NCBI GenBank assembly: GCA_000328365.1
Contig: KB293500.1
Location: forward strand, 278,073-342,072
DNA: 64,000 nucleotides
From: Capitella teleta
Taxonomy: Eukaryota; Annelida; Polychaeta; Capitellidae
Reading direction: 5' to 3'
Shown: positions 1-13,445 of the stretch, in pieces
Position numbering within the stretch: the stretch's first letter is position 1
How the letters are laid out: the number at the start of each line of letters is the position of its first letter
Notes under the pieces: generated by a model
Told to the model about the DNA's origin: nothing
The model's input: only the letters and a program-made list of their open reading frames with translations
The model's database searches: none
Program-made: the position numbers and the translations under genes

Positions 1-3000
1 CATGGTGAACATGTCATGTGCACTTACAATCACGCTGGGGAAAAATGTGCATCACTCATTGTCCTGTTATCTTTCATGAATAAATGATTTGATGTAACAT
101 AAATAAATAAAACCACGGAGGGAACGAGGTGATATACTTCTGAAGAACTGTACATTCTCAATTATTAAAACACCCCCAATGACCACCACGAAGCCATTTC
201 AACAGAAATCCACAAACGATATTCACCTCTTACCACCAACGCCAGAATGGTCTCAGTGAGACTAACATCACTGGAATGTCGCAGTTTTTTTACAGTATAA
301 TTTACATAAACAATTGCGATCTTACAAAATTGTGTTGCTATACTGTGTCTTGTTGTTTTCTTCTGAAGTTACATATAAAACGAAGTAAATTGCAAATAAT
401 TTATCTTGATGTTTTGGGATATATATGTATATAGAAATGGCTTTCAATGTCGTATCTTAAACGTGTTGATTACACTGGACAATTTATGATCATCAGGACA
501 AGCAAACACGTTTCACACTTTAGCAGAGCTATTATAACTAAGGGTAAAAAGTCTGTTAACACCCATTTATTGTATTCTGGCTCACAGCATACACAATCTA
601 TTTATCTCAAATTTGGCGTTACAACAAGAAAAATAAAAAGAAAGAAAGAAAGACAGAAAAAATATTCAGAAAATACATCCCGAGAACGGAACACAATTTT
701 GCATGACGTAATTTGCGTTCGTCGCTTCAATCATCTTTTTATTCATTCTCTATTATTAAATCATCTCTATGATGTCAATCACAGCAAACATTCTTGTCTG
801 CAATTCTATTGTTGCCGAGATATGAAAGCAATTGCTGCTGCACCTAAATATAGATCTGCGTTATTTGGGAGACAAGGGACAACCCCACGAACGGCAAACA
901 ATGCAACGCCTGTCAACTGAAATGCATGTCAAGTTGGTTGTCATGACGACAGATGAATGATTGATACTTTAGGTATCTCAAAGATTTTCACATAGAACAG
1001 TTATTAAGTAAACTAATGTTAACTTGCGCGTGCTTCATGATTAGCCCATCACATCTAAAAAATAATTATAAGAGGACATCGAGTGCAGGGAAAGTTAGGA
1101 AATGGCTGAGACTTGATCATGGGTCCACAGATGTATATAAAGTTCGGCATACCGAATATATTTCCCTTTTTAATTCTTGATGTTTCCATAGAACGAAAGC
1201 TAGTTAAACTTAGTCCACAACATCCTGTGTATAGGAAACAATTTGCTAGATTTTTAGGGTTGTTCATATCTGTAGCAGCAGGCAACAGTTGGCTCGCCCT
1301 ACACAAACACCCCATTCGGGCGGATTGCTATGCCAACTAGCAGGACAGCATGAGGGCAATCATCGTAAAAAAGCAACGTCTGTTACCCAAGAAGGCATAA
1401 AAGGGAAACGAAGGGTGGCCACCACACAGTGTCATAAGTGACACTGATAGAACTATAACGACATGGACATATGGACACGCGTTTTCAACGGGGCTAATGG
1501 ACTAGTTCTGCTAACCTGAGCATGAAACATTAGTTCATTGGAGCGTGTAGCCCACTCTTTCTTGTTTGGAGGTGTGTTAACGGTGTATGCCAGGTGCGGG
1601 TTTAATGTTTTCTGGCGTGGGGTGCGCGGATATGCTTCCTTCATTATCGTCTTAAAAATAGGTGCAATTGCTTCATATGGTCAAGTTACTCAGATACCTC
1701 GTACTTGATCATCCAACCAATCAGCACATCTTTTTCATATCTGTTTCCCAATTTAACTATGCCTCTGTATTTAGGTCCGTGGTAAACCAAAACTGGCAAA
1801 TGACGCCACAAACTAATCATCTTTCGTGGAACACAATTAGGAAAGATGAATATCACGCAAACTATGAGAATAGTATATAAGTTATAATCAAAAGTCGCAC
1901 GAAACATTACCCTGTTCATTTCAATAAAAACGATACTCCTATATATGGAGAGGGTATTTAGTAAACATATTGAGTTACTCCCACTTTTCATGCAGCAATA
2001 TCAGAATTCGGTGATGTTGATTGGTTGAACTATGATGTTGGATGTCATATGCTTTTGGTAGGAAAATAATTTCTTGTTTTTTAGCTAATTAGTGTAGCCA
2101 GAGGCATGATGATTATGCGAGTACGTCTGACAAATTTGGTACAAATTGATGACGTGTGCCTATCAACATGATTATACCCAAAAGCTGCTACAAATTATGA
2201 AAATTGCTCGAATGGATACCCCCTCAATCACCCCATTACCTTCGTATCACCTCTCTGTCCTTTCTACCTATAAACAGTTACTTATTTTGCTCTGTGTGGA
2301 GACAATCTGACCGGTTATTGCGTCTCACAGAAACACAGAACAAACGTTTTCACGGGGCATTTTACCCAAGAGTTGCCGATTCAATCAGGCCCCTAGCCAT
2401 AACTTGCGCCTCTTTCGTTCGGTGTTCTTTGAATACAATGGTGTTATGTCCGTCTGTCTGCTGAATCCAATCTCAGCAGACGACCTCATCTTTTGTCTGA
2501 GCATGTCAATCACGGCAGTTACTATTTAAAGTTTGTTTTTTGGTGATGAAACCCACGGTGTTGATCTCCCAATTGTCTGTTATTGGGTTAATCGTGACAG
2601 GCAGCTTTTTTTTCTCTCTCTCTTATGTTGTTTATGAAGGGTATTTCATTGTTTGATATTGACCAAACAGGCAATGATTGTTTATCCTTTCATTGACCTT
2701 CTATATGCTTTTTACTGTCTAGACACACTGGCATTTGGAATCACTACATTTGTAATTGAGCCAAATTCTATTCTATGCGCCTATGTGTGCGCTCGTATGA
2801 AGAGATCTTACAGCTTCCGTGCGTGTGCTAATACTATTCATCCCGTAAAAGGTTTGCCGCAAATCAGCACAAAAGATCCAATGGGTTAATGGCGTGCGAT
2901 AGTAGACAAATGCTGATATACCATGTTGCTTGTAATCATTCGTAAATGACTACTTCTGTAATGCATCCATCACTTTATCCTATGTAACCATGAATCAGAA

Positions 3001-3700
3001 ATACTTATTCTGGTCCCATATTTATGACCTATCATCACTAGTGTTCCGGTCTAGACGGTTACTAAAAAATAACACAATATTAAAGTGCATCATAGTCTTG
3101 CATGTAGGCTTTTTGCATTAAAAGCCATTTCATGCAAGGCCAACAATTAAGACGCCTGCTTCTTGCGTACCTGGATGCACAGTGCTGTCAATCCGAAAGC
3201 TTGGCTCATATGCAGAGCATTGAAAGCTCAAAAATAATCATGAAATTATTATTGGATGTTGGCAGGTTGAGAAAGACTCGAGTGAGTGGGTAATATTGAG
3301 TCTATGAGGATCATCGCTGCACAGAAAGGTTCTGTGATTTGCTGTACAATAATGTTGGGGTGGTTATATTGAGAGAATGGTGAGTGAATATCAGATCAAA
3401 AAGAATACGATATATGTGATGCAGGGACTGAGTGTTTGGAACGGTGTGCCCAAAACATGTGTGATTTGATTACGATGTGTTATTTACTATTGGTGAGGCA
3501 CACATATTGTAAGTTAAACAAATATAAATCACTCCTTAAGCAGCATTCTGATGTGTTCATGTCGGTTGGATCGACATTCTAAGCTATGATAAGCAATATT
3601 CAATTGATGTTTTGATCTAAGTGATAGCCGAGGACAAAGAGGAAAGGTATTATATTTTATAATTATATCGTCATTTTACTACACATAAAATCAAACATGT
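1..3700. other. Noncoding stretch, no recognisable gene
   Basis: I see no known protein motif, RNA gene or transposon end here. The longest open frame (447-920, plus) encodes a basic 157-residue protein with no family signature, and an opening of that length is near what AT-rich DNA gives by chance. A purine-rich tract of AAAG-type repeats lies near 630-660. Confidence 0.5.
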
Positions 3701-3817
3701 GTTTAATTACCAGATTCATACAAACATTATTCTTCACGCAAAAACACACACACATTGACAAATAAAACAACTTAAAATCCACAAACTCCTTCATGACAAG
3801 AGACTGGAACACAATAT

Positions 3818-4921
3818 TCAATTTTCTGTTTGGCTTTCCTTATGCATCATATTTGGCTCCGTTTCTTCGAACTCAGCTAGCGTGGGTCTCTTCCTGCAAC
3901 ACTGGCACATCGCCTTCGCCAGATTCAACGCGCTTTCTCGGAACTCCGGGCAAGATGCCAAAAAGATGAATAAATTTGTTGCGTACTTTGTCTTCTTAAC
4001 AAGCAGGAAAATCTTCTTCCACATGTAGAGTTTTACCTGCAGGTATCTTGGTAGCGAAAGGCCCAAGGTAGAATAGTACATGTTCAGTCCTTCCTCCGGA
4101 CACATTAACAGGAGATAGGCCACGTGTAAGCTGAGCCACAGAGCGATGGGTGGGGCCCTGACATGTGCATCATCAGCTGTGGGTATCTCGGTGGTAGCTT
4201 CCTGGGGACACGGTTGTAACATACACTTGGCATACCTCTCTCGAGCGGTGAGGCAAAACACAATGATTATCAAACAGAAGGGCAGGAAAGAGTTGATGAA
4301 GACATCCCCTCGGGTTAAATTTATGTAGGCATCTCTGAAGAGAGGCAGTCCCATGCAATAGGCTTTGGAACCGAAGCCTAGGGTTTGGTGGGCAAACAGT
4401 AGGCTGATATTGACGTACACGACGAGGGAGACGATCGTGATGCTGATGACGATGAGGCGTGACGGTGACACTTTGCAGAATCTTGCGGCGTATTTCGGGG
4501 AGCACCAAGTCAGGTAGCGATTCACTGAAAACGCAGCCATGAACCAGATTACTAGAAAGTCAGACGAATGTTGTACCAGAGTGATAAACTGACACCAGCC
4601 TCCGATGTGATAAAGAGTAAATGGAGTGAAATCAGCCAGCCAGCGGTATAGAGAATCACATAGAAATAAACTCTCAGCGGTGCTTATTGCCATGAGATAA
4701 ACGGAGACTGACTCCTTGCAAAGGGGTCGCCGACAGAGTAGAATGATTGCTAGCGTATTGCATGGTATTCCCAGTGCAAATATAATTGGAGCGTAGTAGA
4801 AGTCTGCTTGTCGGACGGCGTGTTGTAAACCCTCACTGATGTGATCTCGTTCTGGCATCTCTGCTGCTTCAGCCAGCAGCTCACTCGAGTTGGTCAATGT
4901 AGGCGATATTGTCACCGACAT
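3818..4921 (-). CDS. Class A (rhodopsin-like) G-protein-coupled receptor, probably peptide/FMRFamide-receptor-like
   Basis: A 367-residue seven-helix membrane receptor coded by one uninterrupted exon. Approximate helices are TM1 42-63 (with the family Asn at 55), TM2 72-90, TM3 from the conserved Cys110, TM4 152-175, TM5 207-225, TM6 256-275 and TM7 303-322. Cys110 and Cys189 can form the usual TM3-ECL2 disulfide. Asn11 and Asn201 sit in N-glycosylation sequons. Several class motifs are variant: Glu83 stands where Asp2.50 is expected, the DRY box is Asn134-Arg-Tyr, and NPxxY reads Asn316-Leu-Phe-Ile-Phe. Helix 8 begins CPEFRES and is followed by a Cys cluster (339-342) that could be palmitoylated. 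This pattern is common in large invertebrate peptide-GPCR families; the ligand cannot be inferred. A TTTTTCAG acceptor ends at 4934, so a 5'UTR intron is likely just upstream of the ATG. An ATTAAA polyadenylation signal lies at 3702-3707. Antisense frames over this gene are shadows. Confidence 0.9.
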   Translation of the reverse strand: MSVTISPTLTNSSELLAEAAEMPERDHISEGLQHAVRQADFYYAPIIFALGIPCNTLAIILLCRRPLCKESVSVYLMAISTAESLFLCDSLYRWLADFTPFTLYHIGGWCQFITLVQHSSDFLVIWFMAAFSVNRYLTWCSPKYAARFCKVSPSRLIVISITIVSLVVYVNISLLFAHQTLGFGSKAYCMGLPLFRDAYINLTRGDVFINSFLPFCLIIIVFCLTARERYAKCMLQPCPQEATTEIPTADDAHVRAPPIALWLSLHVAYLLLMCPEEGLNMYYSTLGLSLPRYLQVKLYMWKKIFLLVKKTKYATNLFIFLASCPEFRESALNLAKAMCQCCRKRPTLAEFEETEPNMMHKESQTEN

Positions 4922-5058
4922 TCTTGACCGTGTCTGAAAAATACGGAATAAAATATTGTCAACAGCACATAGTATGGTTCATTATAGTTATTGTGTATCA
5001 AATGAGAGCGAGGGTGGCGTAGTTGGCTCTTTGAGGCTCAATAAGAAATACAAAGGGG

Positions 5059-5081
5059 TTTTTTTTTTTTTTTTTTTTTTT
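5059..5081. repeat. Poly-T tract (possible minus-strand poly-A tail)
   Basis: A 23-base T run followed by CCAG. A second T run at 34502-34522 is also followed by CCAG, so on the minus strand both end CTGG then poly-A. This could be two retrotransposon tails, but I see no body to go with either. Confidence 0.5.
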
Positions 5082-5239
5082 CCAGTCAGGCCAATTTCAG
5101 AAACAACCATCCTACGTTTATAGATGATGAAGAAAGAATAACAAAATACCAGAACAGGATGTTGATTTGATAGGCATCCGGCAAGAGATGATACAGCTGC
5201 CTTGAAGCCTGAATAGGACATTTATCCTACTTTACCCTG

Positions 5240-7140
5240 CAATTTGTTGACACATTTTGACGCCATTCAACTTAATTCACTCAGTGAAGAAGCCGCGTCT
5301 TGAGTGCTGATCCCTTTGGTGATCACCGATTGCGCAATATAAATGGAGAATCCATCAAATAATGTGTATCTATAAGTTATCTAACTTATCTCACGACACA
5401 GCTGTACATGTCTCGCAAGCATAATACATATATTATATTGACGGGGTGTCTCTAATGCTCTCAATGAGGAGCATTCACTGAACACCTGGTTTCTCCGAAG
5501 GCATATGAAGGGATGGCGTTCTGTTTTGGCCATAATAGCAGGTGTCATTAGCATCTCATTCGGAAAATCGAAACCATGGTTTTTTTATATAATAACTTTG
5601 CCTCACGGATTCCTCCTGGGGCCTTCGTCCACTTACAGAAGTCAATGCAGACCTATTTGCTGTGTTACCTCTGCGTCATTGTAGACTGCAGTTAAATTCC
5701 TGTTGCCATTGTAATCATTGTCTGTACAATAACAGAAGTCACTGATATAAGTACGTTTGTTTATTGATTGCAAAATGAAGGAGTTTGTATTCAATTTGGA
5801 TATACCTTACATACGAATATCTTTCAATATAAAAAGTAAATTAAAACCCCAAAAAACACCAAATAAGGTAATTTATAGGCCACGCGACAATGCTCAATGG
5901 AAAATCGGAAGTAATAAATATTGAGATGTTCACCATTTACGTAATTGTGCAATAAAATTGGCCCTAATACAATGCAGGTGGGTCTTAATGACTTCATTTA
6001 CGGTTTAATATGTTAACTGTCAACAGACAATGGTGAACATCTCCCATTGTCTACCCACCATCCATCAAGTCTACCATGAATGAAGCAGTTTAAGGTCAGG
6101 CTGCATCACAGAACAATCTATACGAGGTGACGTCCTTTTACGTCTATTGATTGGGTAATAAGACCCAGGATTTTTTATGGTAAACTGTCTCACTAAAATA
6201 GCCAAAATAACACACAAGAGTTAGTGGGATTATGATGGTGTAGTTAAAATTGTCTCCATCGCAACACACAATGCAGTGCATGTAAACAATGGAGATTGAA
6301 CCAATTAAACGGATTCCCTGGTGATTGTGATGGGAAGGGCGGGGCGGGGGGGGGGTATCCAGGTGAGCGAATTCCCTGAACATGCACAACAGCCTCCTTT
6401 GGGGTGTTTTTTTGTCATTACGAAGAGGGAAACCTACGACCGGGACGTGCTCTGAAATATCGCAAGCCTTGAATATTAGTGAGGAAGTGGAAAAAAAACC
6501 CCAATGATGTAGGATCAATCCTTGGAGCTGTCTTTTATGCTAAATCACCCCATTACTACAAGAGATATTATGCATGGTAATTACCCATCCGAGGACGTCA
6601 CCCATACCCATAAGCCACAGATGGTACATAGAACATGATCTATATTTTGACCATGGATTTCAAGGATTGGATGTAACATCATTCAACTTTCACTATCTTT
6701 AGCTATCCATCTGCTAGATTACCCTTTTGCTTCCTTTCTCCGTGCAAAGTGGTTTGAGATCTTTTAAAGACAGGATTGAAAGCTAAATGTCACTGTGGTA
6801 TATATTTTTACTGTCCTTGCTTTTGCCTTACTGTGCTAGACGAGGAAGTATTCGCGCTCTGCAATAATGGTCTATTTGCATCGTGGAGCCTGTTGTATGT
6901 GCGTTTTATTATGAATGCACATGGATCGACAGTAATCTCTGTTAGCTTAGCTACAGAAATCATCAGTCACAGATGACAATGAGTTCGTGTTTATCTATCT
7001 TGCTCTTGATTAATCTAAGTTTATGTCGTGGCGATATAACGAGAAACATTGCTACAAATGTACGAATTATAATAATGTTCAGTGTATTTGTAATATGTTC
7101 AGAGAGCAATATTAGGAATATGAATGCAAAGTGATATTCA
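5240..7140. other. Noncoding stretch
   Basis: No gene recognised. The only structured sequence is the G-rich tract at 6332-6355. Short frames on both strands carry no family motif. Confidence 0.5.
6332..6355 (+). other. G-quadruplex-capable G tract
   Basis: Runs GGG, GGG, GGGG and then ten G on the plus strand are separated by 1-2 base loops. This satisfies the usual four-run quadruplex pattern. No gene lies close enough to suggest a role. Confidence 0.55.
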
Positions 7141-7142
7141 TT

Positions 7143-7235
7143 ATCCCAATATAGAGAATCAAAGGCTTTCTTCAGATCAAGAAACATGAGATAATTAGTC
7201 AAATAGGCAGCATGGGAACACTCAGCACTTGTCAT
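7143..7235 (-). mobile_element. LINE reverse-transcriptase fragment (RT motif A)
   Basis: The minus-strand frame contains FLDLKKAFDSLYW at 7146-7184. That is the reverse-transcriptase motif A of non-LTR retrotransposons, with its catalytic Asp in F-x-D-x-x-K-A-F-D. Sequence on both sides loses similarity to RT at once and no motif B or YxDD is found nearby. This is a short, old scrap of a LINE and does not belong to the LINE at 18.7-20.07 kb, whose motif A differs. Confidence 0.55.
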
Positions 7236-7239
7236 TGGG

Positions 7240-10200
7240 AAGCAGCGTCCTCGGACTCCAGTACCCTAGAACTGCAAAACAGGGATAGTCAGCGAAGTGT
7301 TTGAGTTCACCGACATTGCAAATCTACGATATCTTGATCATCATTAGTGACGTACAATGCGAACCAATTAATAAGATGAAACCGGATGATGACGCTTGTG
7401 GGATATGATCTACCCTCATTAGCTACAGGTTAATTGATAACCTCAGGCAACCATGGTGATATGGAAGGGTAACATGTGATAAATTAATATTAATTTATTG
7501 ACATATGTAGCGGAAAGCATTGCTTGAAGTTTATATGCGCTTCGCTTAAAAGCGTGGACTGAGGAGTTGAACAAGTAAACGATAAGTGACAAAATTGCTT
7601 AGAAATGATAAAGTCAACCTCTTTCAGTTTGATTGGCAGTCTGCATTACACTTCAAGGGTATATGGCGGAATCACACGCCCTGCGTATTTATCACTCATG
7701 GTGTCGCAAAAAGTCACGACACTGAGGTCTTTTGCAACGTATTTCTTCATGTCGGCAGTTATGCAAAATATATCTTCATTTAGGGGCGCAAATCTGTTCA
7801 TATTGCATTCACTGTAAGTCACAACTAATCCTTGTTTCCGCGAAATGCCCAACCGTATTCGTGGTAATTGATATGGAGATTTCGTTAAGTGCAAGCTGTT
7901 TCCAAATATGATAGATTGATCTAAAACGTAATAAATTGATTATATTCTATTAATAGCAGAATGATCACTCATCCTTGTCATCTTACAGCAAACATTCAAA
8001 GCATAGGGAGGACATTAAGCATTGCAGCTACCCCTATTATAAATTATTATATTCCAGCAAGTCAGCCCCGCATGTCTCGAAACACAAAACAATTACAAAG
8101 AGAGTGAAAAGGTCACATCTCTATAGGTACCAAAGGGTAAATTGATCGCGTAAAGCAGGAAAGCGGGTTTGCATGAACATAATTATTTCAAAAGGTCAAT
8201 CAATTCTGACATCGAGCCACAAGGTGTCTGTAATGTCATTGTTGGCTCCCTCTTGCAGCCGGCAGCAGAATAGACCTTTCATTTTGAACCACATGTTCTA
8301 GTTCACTTGAAAATAAAAATCATGAGACACCATAAACAGAACATAGTTGTACTAAACTATCAACCTATGTTGTAAACAAAATGGTACCCATGTATTAATT
8401 TTGTAGAGGCATAGATCAATATGCTTAGATTTGATACCAGTCAAAGGACTCGGTACTGCACAACATATCAACGATGCATGCATCTCTATAATGTATTTGA
8501 TGGGAGAGCTCGCGCCATTTGCGTGCTCCTGTCAGACCGACAATGGAACGCGTGGAATCGTCAATAAAGATTGTCATTCCAGTATGGATTCCCCACGGAC
8601 GCTCTTGGAAGTGGGAGGCGACATTAAATGCCAAGCCATTTGACTTCGATGTCACTGAGCAGCTGTGTCGTCAGATGCAGATGCCTTGCGAGTGGGCTTC
8701 TCATTCAGGACGTTACTTGTGAGAGTGGGTTTGAGATGGAATCACATCTGATCACATTGACGATAAAGCTCGGAATGTTGGTGAGCTTTTTAGGTGATTG
8801 CCTTCGGATGGCGTCAGCACTGAATGATAAACGCCATACCTAGATGTGTAAGTCTGTTCGGATGATGAAATAATTATAGGTTAGGTTACATCCACTCATC
8901 ATTTTAATTATTATAAATCTTGTAATGTATTTTTTAATAAATTGTATTTTTGTATTGCGGGAAATTCTCGTAAGTGCTATACAACGCGATTGTCGAATGA
9001 TAAAGTTCAAGGTGTACATGTCAATAAAAATTAAATTAATTGATAATATTTTTATTGCAGAGCACAATATAATAAAGTAAATTGAATGTTTTGAGAACAG
9101 GCTCTGTTAAATAGAAAAGTTTTCAATTTCGATTTTAATACCGAAAATGACTGAGCAGATCTAATGTTAACAGGAAGTAGATTTCATAAAATTGCAACAG
9201 CAAAATAAAGAATAAAAAGAAGAAACAAAAACAGATTAAATATAGAAAGCGTGAAACATTCCAGAATAAAATATTATTATATTTACTACTACGAGATGGC
9301 TAAAAAAAAAAAAAAAAAAAAACACACGAAAAAATGCACTATTTCCTTTAGATGACGGCAGCCCATGAATGCATTTAAAACTATTTTTTTAAATTGTGAA
9401 ATACATCTAGTTCACTGCACTAAGTATTAAATTCGATGGACTGGTGTATTTGGGTGGAAATGTCCCAACAAATGTTGTATGCAGCTTTTGCGCAAAGCTT
9501 ATTATCATGCATTGTCATCATGCTCAAACTATATACACCAAAGTTAGAAATCGCTGTTCACCATTACATAACACCTCTAGACGTCAATAAACATACGCGT
9601 ATCCTAAAACCCAATTTGCCCATGTGGTGCAGTAAGTGTTGCGGCAACATTTCTGCAACACTCCAAATGTGGCGCTTAACTGCCTAATAGCAGAGTTGTG
9701 TACTCACTGAGACTAAAATTGACAGTGAAAAACCACCTTAAAGACGATAAGTAGACTGAGCAAACACACTTGCAAGGACGTCAGGTTATGAAATGAGACA
9801 TTGTTTACAGGTTAAACCGGGTGTGTGTGATCCTCGAGTTGATACAAGGCACTTCCGTCTTGCCGACCAAACGGCGAAACAGGCTATGAAAGAGGATCAC
9901 ATGCCGAACATAAGGATTGCTTTGCAAAAGACACAAGACGCCATTCTCTCCGCTAACCGGATATGCGTCATGGTATATGCTAGTCACCCGTCCTCTTGGG
10001 TGGCACAAATCTAAAAAACACAGAGAGATAAGCTGCTGTGGTTTCATAAGTTACATGATACGTGCCTGGTTTGGAGGTAAAACGAACAGAAAGGTACTGT
10101 TATACGAAGGAATCATACTCCAGTATTCAAATCACGTTCTACGAGGAAGGTCGCGGATGGTCCTCCCCAATGATCCAGTAGATCTATCAAGCCTTGAGGC

Positions 10201-12700
10201 AAGTTGCGGGTTGAACAATGAGGGCTTAAGCTGTATAATCTGGGTGTCAATCACTCTTTTAAATCTCCGGAAGCCTTGCAGGCAGTAGGGGTAAGCAACA
10301 GTGCAATGAGCAACAATTCTGCTTGGCCCGCTTATAATTATTGCAATACTTTGATTTGTTTTTCCACAGGATAGTTCCTCTACCCCTGCTTCAACTTATA
10401 TTGGGTTTAACTCTTATCTCTATTGGGTATTTAATGTACAAGTGATTGATCTTACAACTCTTAGCTAAAAGACACACACATTTGCACATACTGTGAAATA
10501 CCAGTGGCAGCATAGCACCTTTACCATGTCAATGGGGAACCATTCTCATCGTGAAATAATATCGAGTCGATTTCGTCCAAAAAATCCACGAATCCCACTC
10601 TTGGGTATTGCGTTCCAGCTGTGGAACTAAGAGCTTTTTCACGAACCCCTTCGAGGTGCTTCTGTGGAGTATAACCCCAGGGTTTGCCCTATCCTGACCC
10701 CGTAGGCCACACGCAGCTGTTTCACCCTTCTATGGACAAGTCAAAGATAAAACCGGATGCTACTTATGCAGTTCATACACCAATATCAACACTGCCTCCT
10801 TCTGTACACGCGGTATCCTTAGCTTCCTTAAAAGGCAGAGTTCGGCTGTCTCATTGATAATATTTCCGTTTTTTTCGTTTTTTTTTTGTTTGTTTTTTTT
10901 TTTTGTTTTTTTTTTTGTTTTTTTGTTTTTTTTTTCTTTTTTTTTCCATGCTACAGTCGTCAATGGTTCGAAACACGACGGAGTCAAATTGTTCACCAAG
11001 AGATTTGGCAAATATTGTCGGCGTGCAATAGACGCAATTCCAACACAATAACGTCCGATTGGACAAGTTTTGGAAAAAAAAAAAGCCGTGGGTTAAATTG
11101 ATGTATTCAGTCCAGCACCATATGTAGCTAGGTGGGTTTCACGTATAGTGGTATTCATGATTAGGGGGATCATCAACATGACGGATCATTTCAAGACAGT
11201 GTTATGAAATTCTTTCTCGCAGTACATTTAGTTGATTACCTCACCGCATAATCCGCATAATTATCTGGTGATTCGTTAGTTTCTCGTCTATCTGCATATC
11301 TGAGACACTTTTAGAAACCATTAATCAAGCATTAGTATTAATATAACGACCTTGTATCTGGGAAAGCGAGAGGGTATCAACTTTCTAAAGAGTCTCATTT
11401 GCAGTTCCCAATATACACTGAAAATTTATGCCTTTGTTGCATTACATGAATGGTATTATTTTGTCGATGGTGTTTTTCCCCTGCTAATTTTACTGATCAG
11501 CTGCTCTGTTTGATGTACCCTTTGTGTGGGGTTAGCAGATTGGGGAGACAAACTGTCGTCTACCGATCCTCGCCTCATGCAACTGAGAGAGAACAAAAAA
11601 AGGAGTTAGCGTGTAAGGAATTGGAATTACCATTTGAATGCTGGAGGCATGAAAAGAGGACTGACAGGGCCTCTTGCTTTTTGGGTCTATGTTTTGTTTT
11701 GTAAGAACTATGCAAAGAGGTCCCGGTAATGGACAAAGGAAGACGAAATGAATGGTTCATTCGATTTTCATGAGTTCTTTCACTTGCAGTGGGCATTAGG
11801 TATTTCTCGTGAATGAACAATGATGTGACTCACATAGATTATCATTCATCCAGTTTGGAGGAACCTGGTGGCACAGACAAATTGACATCGATCTCAGCCA
11901 TCATCACAAAATGCCTTAAGCGAAACGAAGTTCTGCAGAAGTATGCACATGAAATAGAATTAACAGTCACCCGTGCGGCCAATGCTATGACTTATTATTT
12001 ACAAAGACTCTCATTGTGGCCTCATGCACCATCTAAAAATTAGGCCTACTTCCAGGAATGATACGTCTGTGTTATACTGCTTGGTATTGGGTGACTATTA
12101 CACACCCAAAAACAGGATAAAGCTTGAGAATATCTAATCCACAGGACTCTAACCATCGACCCCTTTTTCTTGATTTTGAGGCAATGCCTAATAGTCTGAT
12201 GCTGTGAAAATGCTTCCATTATATCAGGCACGTTCATCTACACCTCCAAAGGTCCTGATTGCTTCAGGATTCGCTGATACCATCTAATTAAAATCACAGG
12301 TTATTGGAGGTTGATCGATGGCTTGTGCTGAATTTGACACTCTGAGCACCAGTTTTTATTTCAAGTTTGATGGCCAAATCCTGATAAAACTATATTTTTT
12401 TGGCCTTATAGAATAATAGATTTCAACTCTGGGGCACACATTTTATTATTCAATACAAAAGAGTGTTTCCATGATATTGCTCATACTGACCTTTAAGTTT
12501 GTTCCTTAAATAAATCAAAACAAAGTGTATCCTAGGGTTGCCGCACCATTGCTGCACATCCTCTGAGATAGCTTTCTGCTCGATGAACAAAGGTCCAGTC
12601 ACTTCGGCATTAGATGCTGCACCTTTACGTAGAGAGCAAGTTAATGGAATGGAATGTCGATTTCACGCTGCTAGTTTGTGGAGCGACTGAGCACAGCTAA
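7240..12700. other. Noncoding stretch with low-complexity tracts
   Basis: No supported gene. Contains a 20-bp poly-A (about 9302-9321) and an 80-bp T-rich tract broken by single G or C bases (about 10865-10946), which produces false poly-Lys and poly-Phe frames. Sequence at 10570-10730 is less AT-rich than its surroundings, but every frame is closed. Confidence 0.5.
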
Positions 12701-12706
12701 CGCCTG

Positions 12707-12871
12707 TTGCAGCTTTTGAACGGTGCCGCGTGGAGGCGGACACTTCGAACAATCAATCGCACAGCTTCACTCAGCAGCGATTCGAGTGAGGAGATGCGAG
12801 AGTGCGGCGTTTGCACCTATGTTGAGAGATTACTCGCAGATTTGGGGCTGAGAGAGTGCTATCCCAAGAAA
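12707..12871 (+). pseudogene. Possible remnant of a very-large-GTPase-like (GVIN/URGCP) coding exon
   Basis: After a good acceptor-like sequence (cgcctgttgcag), an open plus-strand frame encodes an acidic Ser-rich stretch and then YVERLLADLGLRECYPKK (12818-12871). From memory, interferon-induced very large GTPase and URGCP-type proteins have a short conserved segment of the form L..LGL..YYP.KLTL. The resemblance ends at the KK, no donor site follows, and the remaining frame (to 13036) is unlike the family. If the likeness is real this is a broken exon. The region is also richer in G+C than its neighbours. Low certainty. Confidence 0.25.
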
Positions 12872-13324
12872 AGCAACGGACTCTTGTATACCGTTCTATT
12901 GCTGTGCGCATGCTCTGTTTATTGTCATTCAAATACATATTTTATGAGATGTGTACTAACCCTTATCAAACGCCTTGCAGAGGACATTTTGGTCAGGCAA
13001 TATTTGCTTTGGCAGCTAGAGTCCGGAATTTTATGAACTTGTTTTTCCCGTTAATTATACCGAGATATTTCTTTTGAAATAAGCTTTGGTTATCCTTGCT
13101 CTATATATTGATTGCCATTATGTATCAAGTCAGAAAAATAATAAAGCACACAAAAGCTTGGTATCTACGGTATACCCAAAAGATATTCCAATATTCACGG
13201 CCCCATGATTCACATTGAGTAATACATCCCAGTCAAAGTCACAAATTGGCATCCCCCGAGTGCTGTCCATAATACCTATGATATACCTCCCAAGAATTAA
13301 TGAATTCTATGAATTTCTGCGGAG

Positions 13325-13445
13325 AATAAAAACCATTGAGCTATATCATTGTCAGGGGTTGCCTTCTAGATCTCTACAAGGACTGATCATTCAAACCGAG
13401 TGTTTTTCTGAAGATAGCGATAATGACGAATAATCTGTTCCAGGA
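13325..13445. repeat. Diverged interspersed repeat, copy 1
   Basis: By eye about two thirds of positions match 23805-23920. Shared blocks include TATCAYTGYCA, TCTCTACAAGG, GTTTTCT and GCGATRA.ACGAA in the same order and spacing. Ends are not sharp and the family is not recognised. Confidence 0.35.

Noticed and set aside
447-920. 157-codon plus-strand open frame
   Set aside because: No domain, splice context or start context; about the longest frame expected by chance in AT-rich DNA of this length.
4173-4508. Antisense or shifted frames within the GPCR
   Set aside because: Shadows of the receptor reading frame.
10760-11101. Lys-rich and Phe-rich frames
   Set aside because: Translation of a T-rich low-complexity tract.
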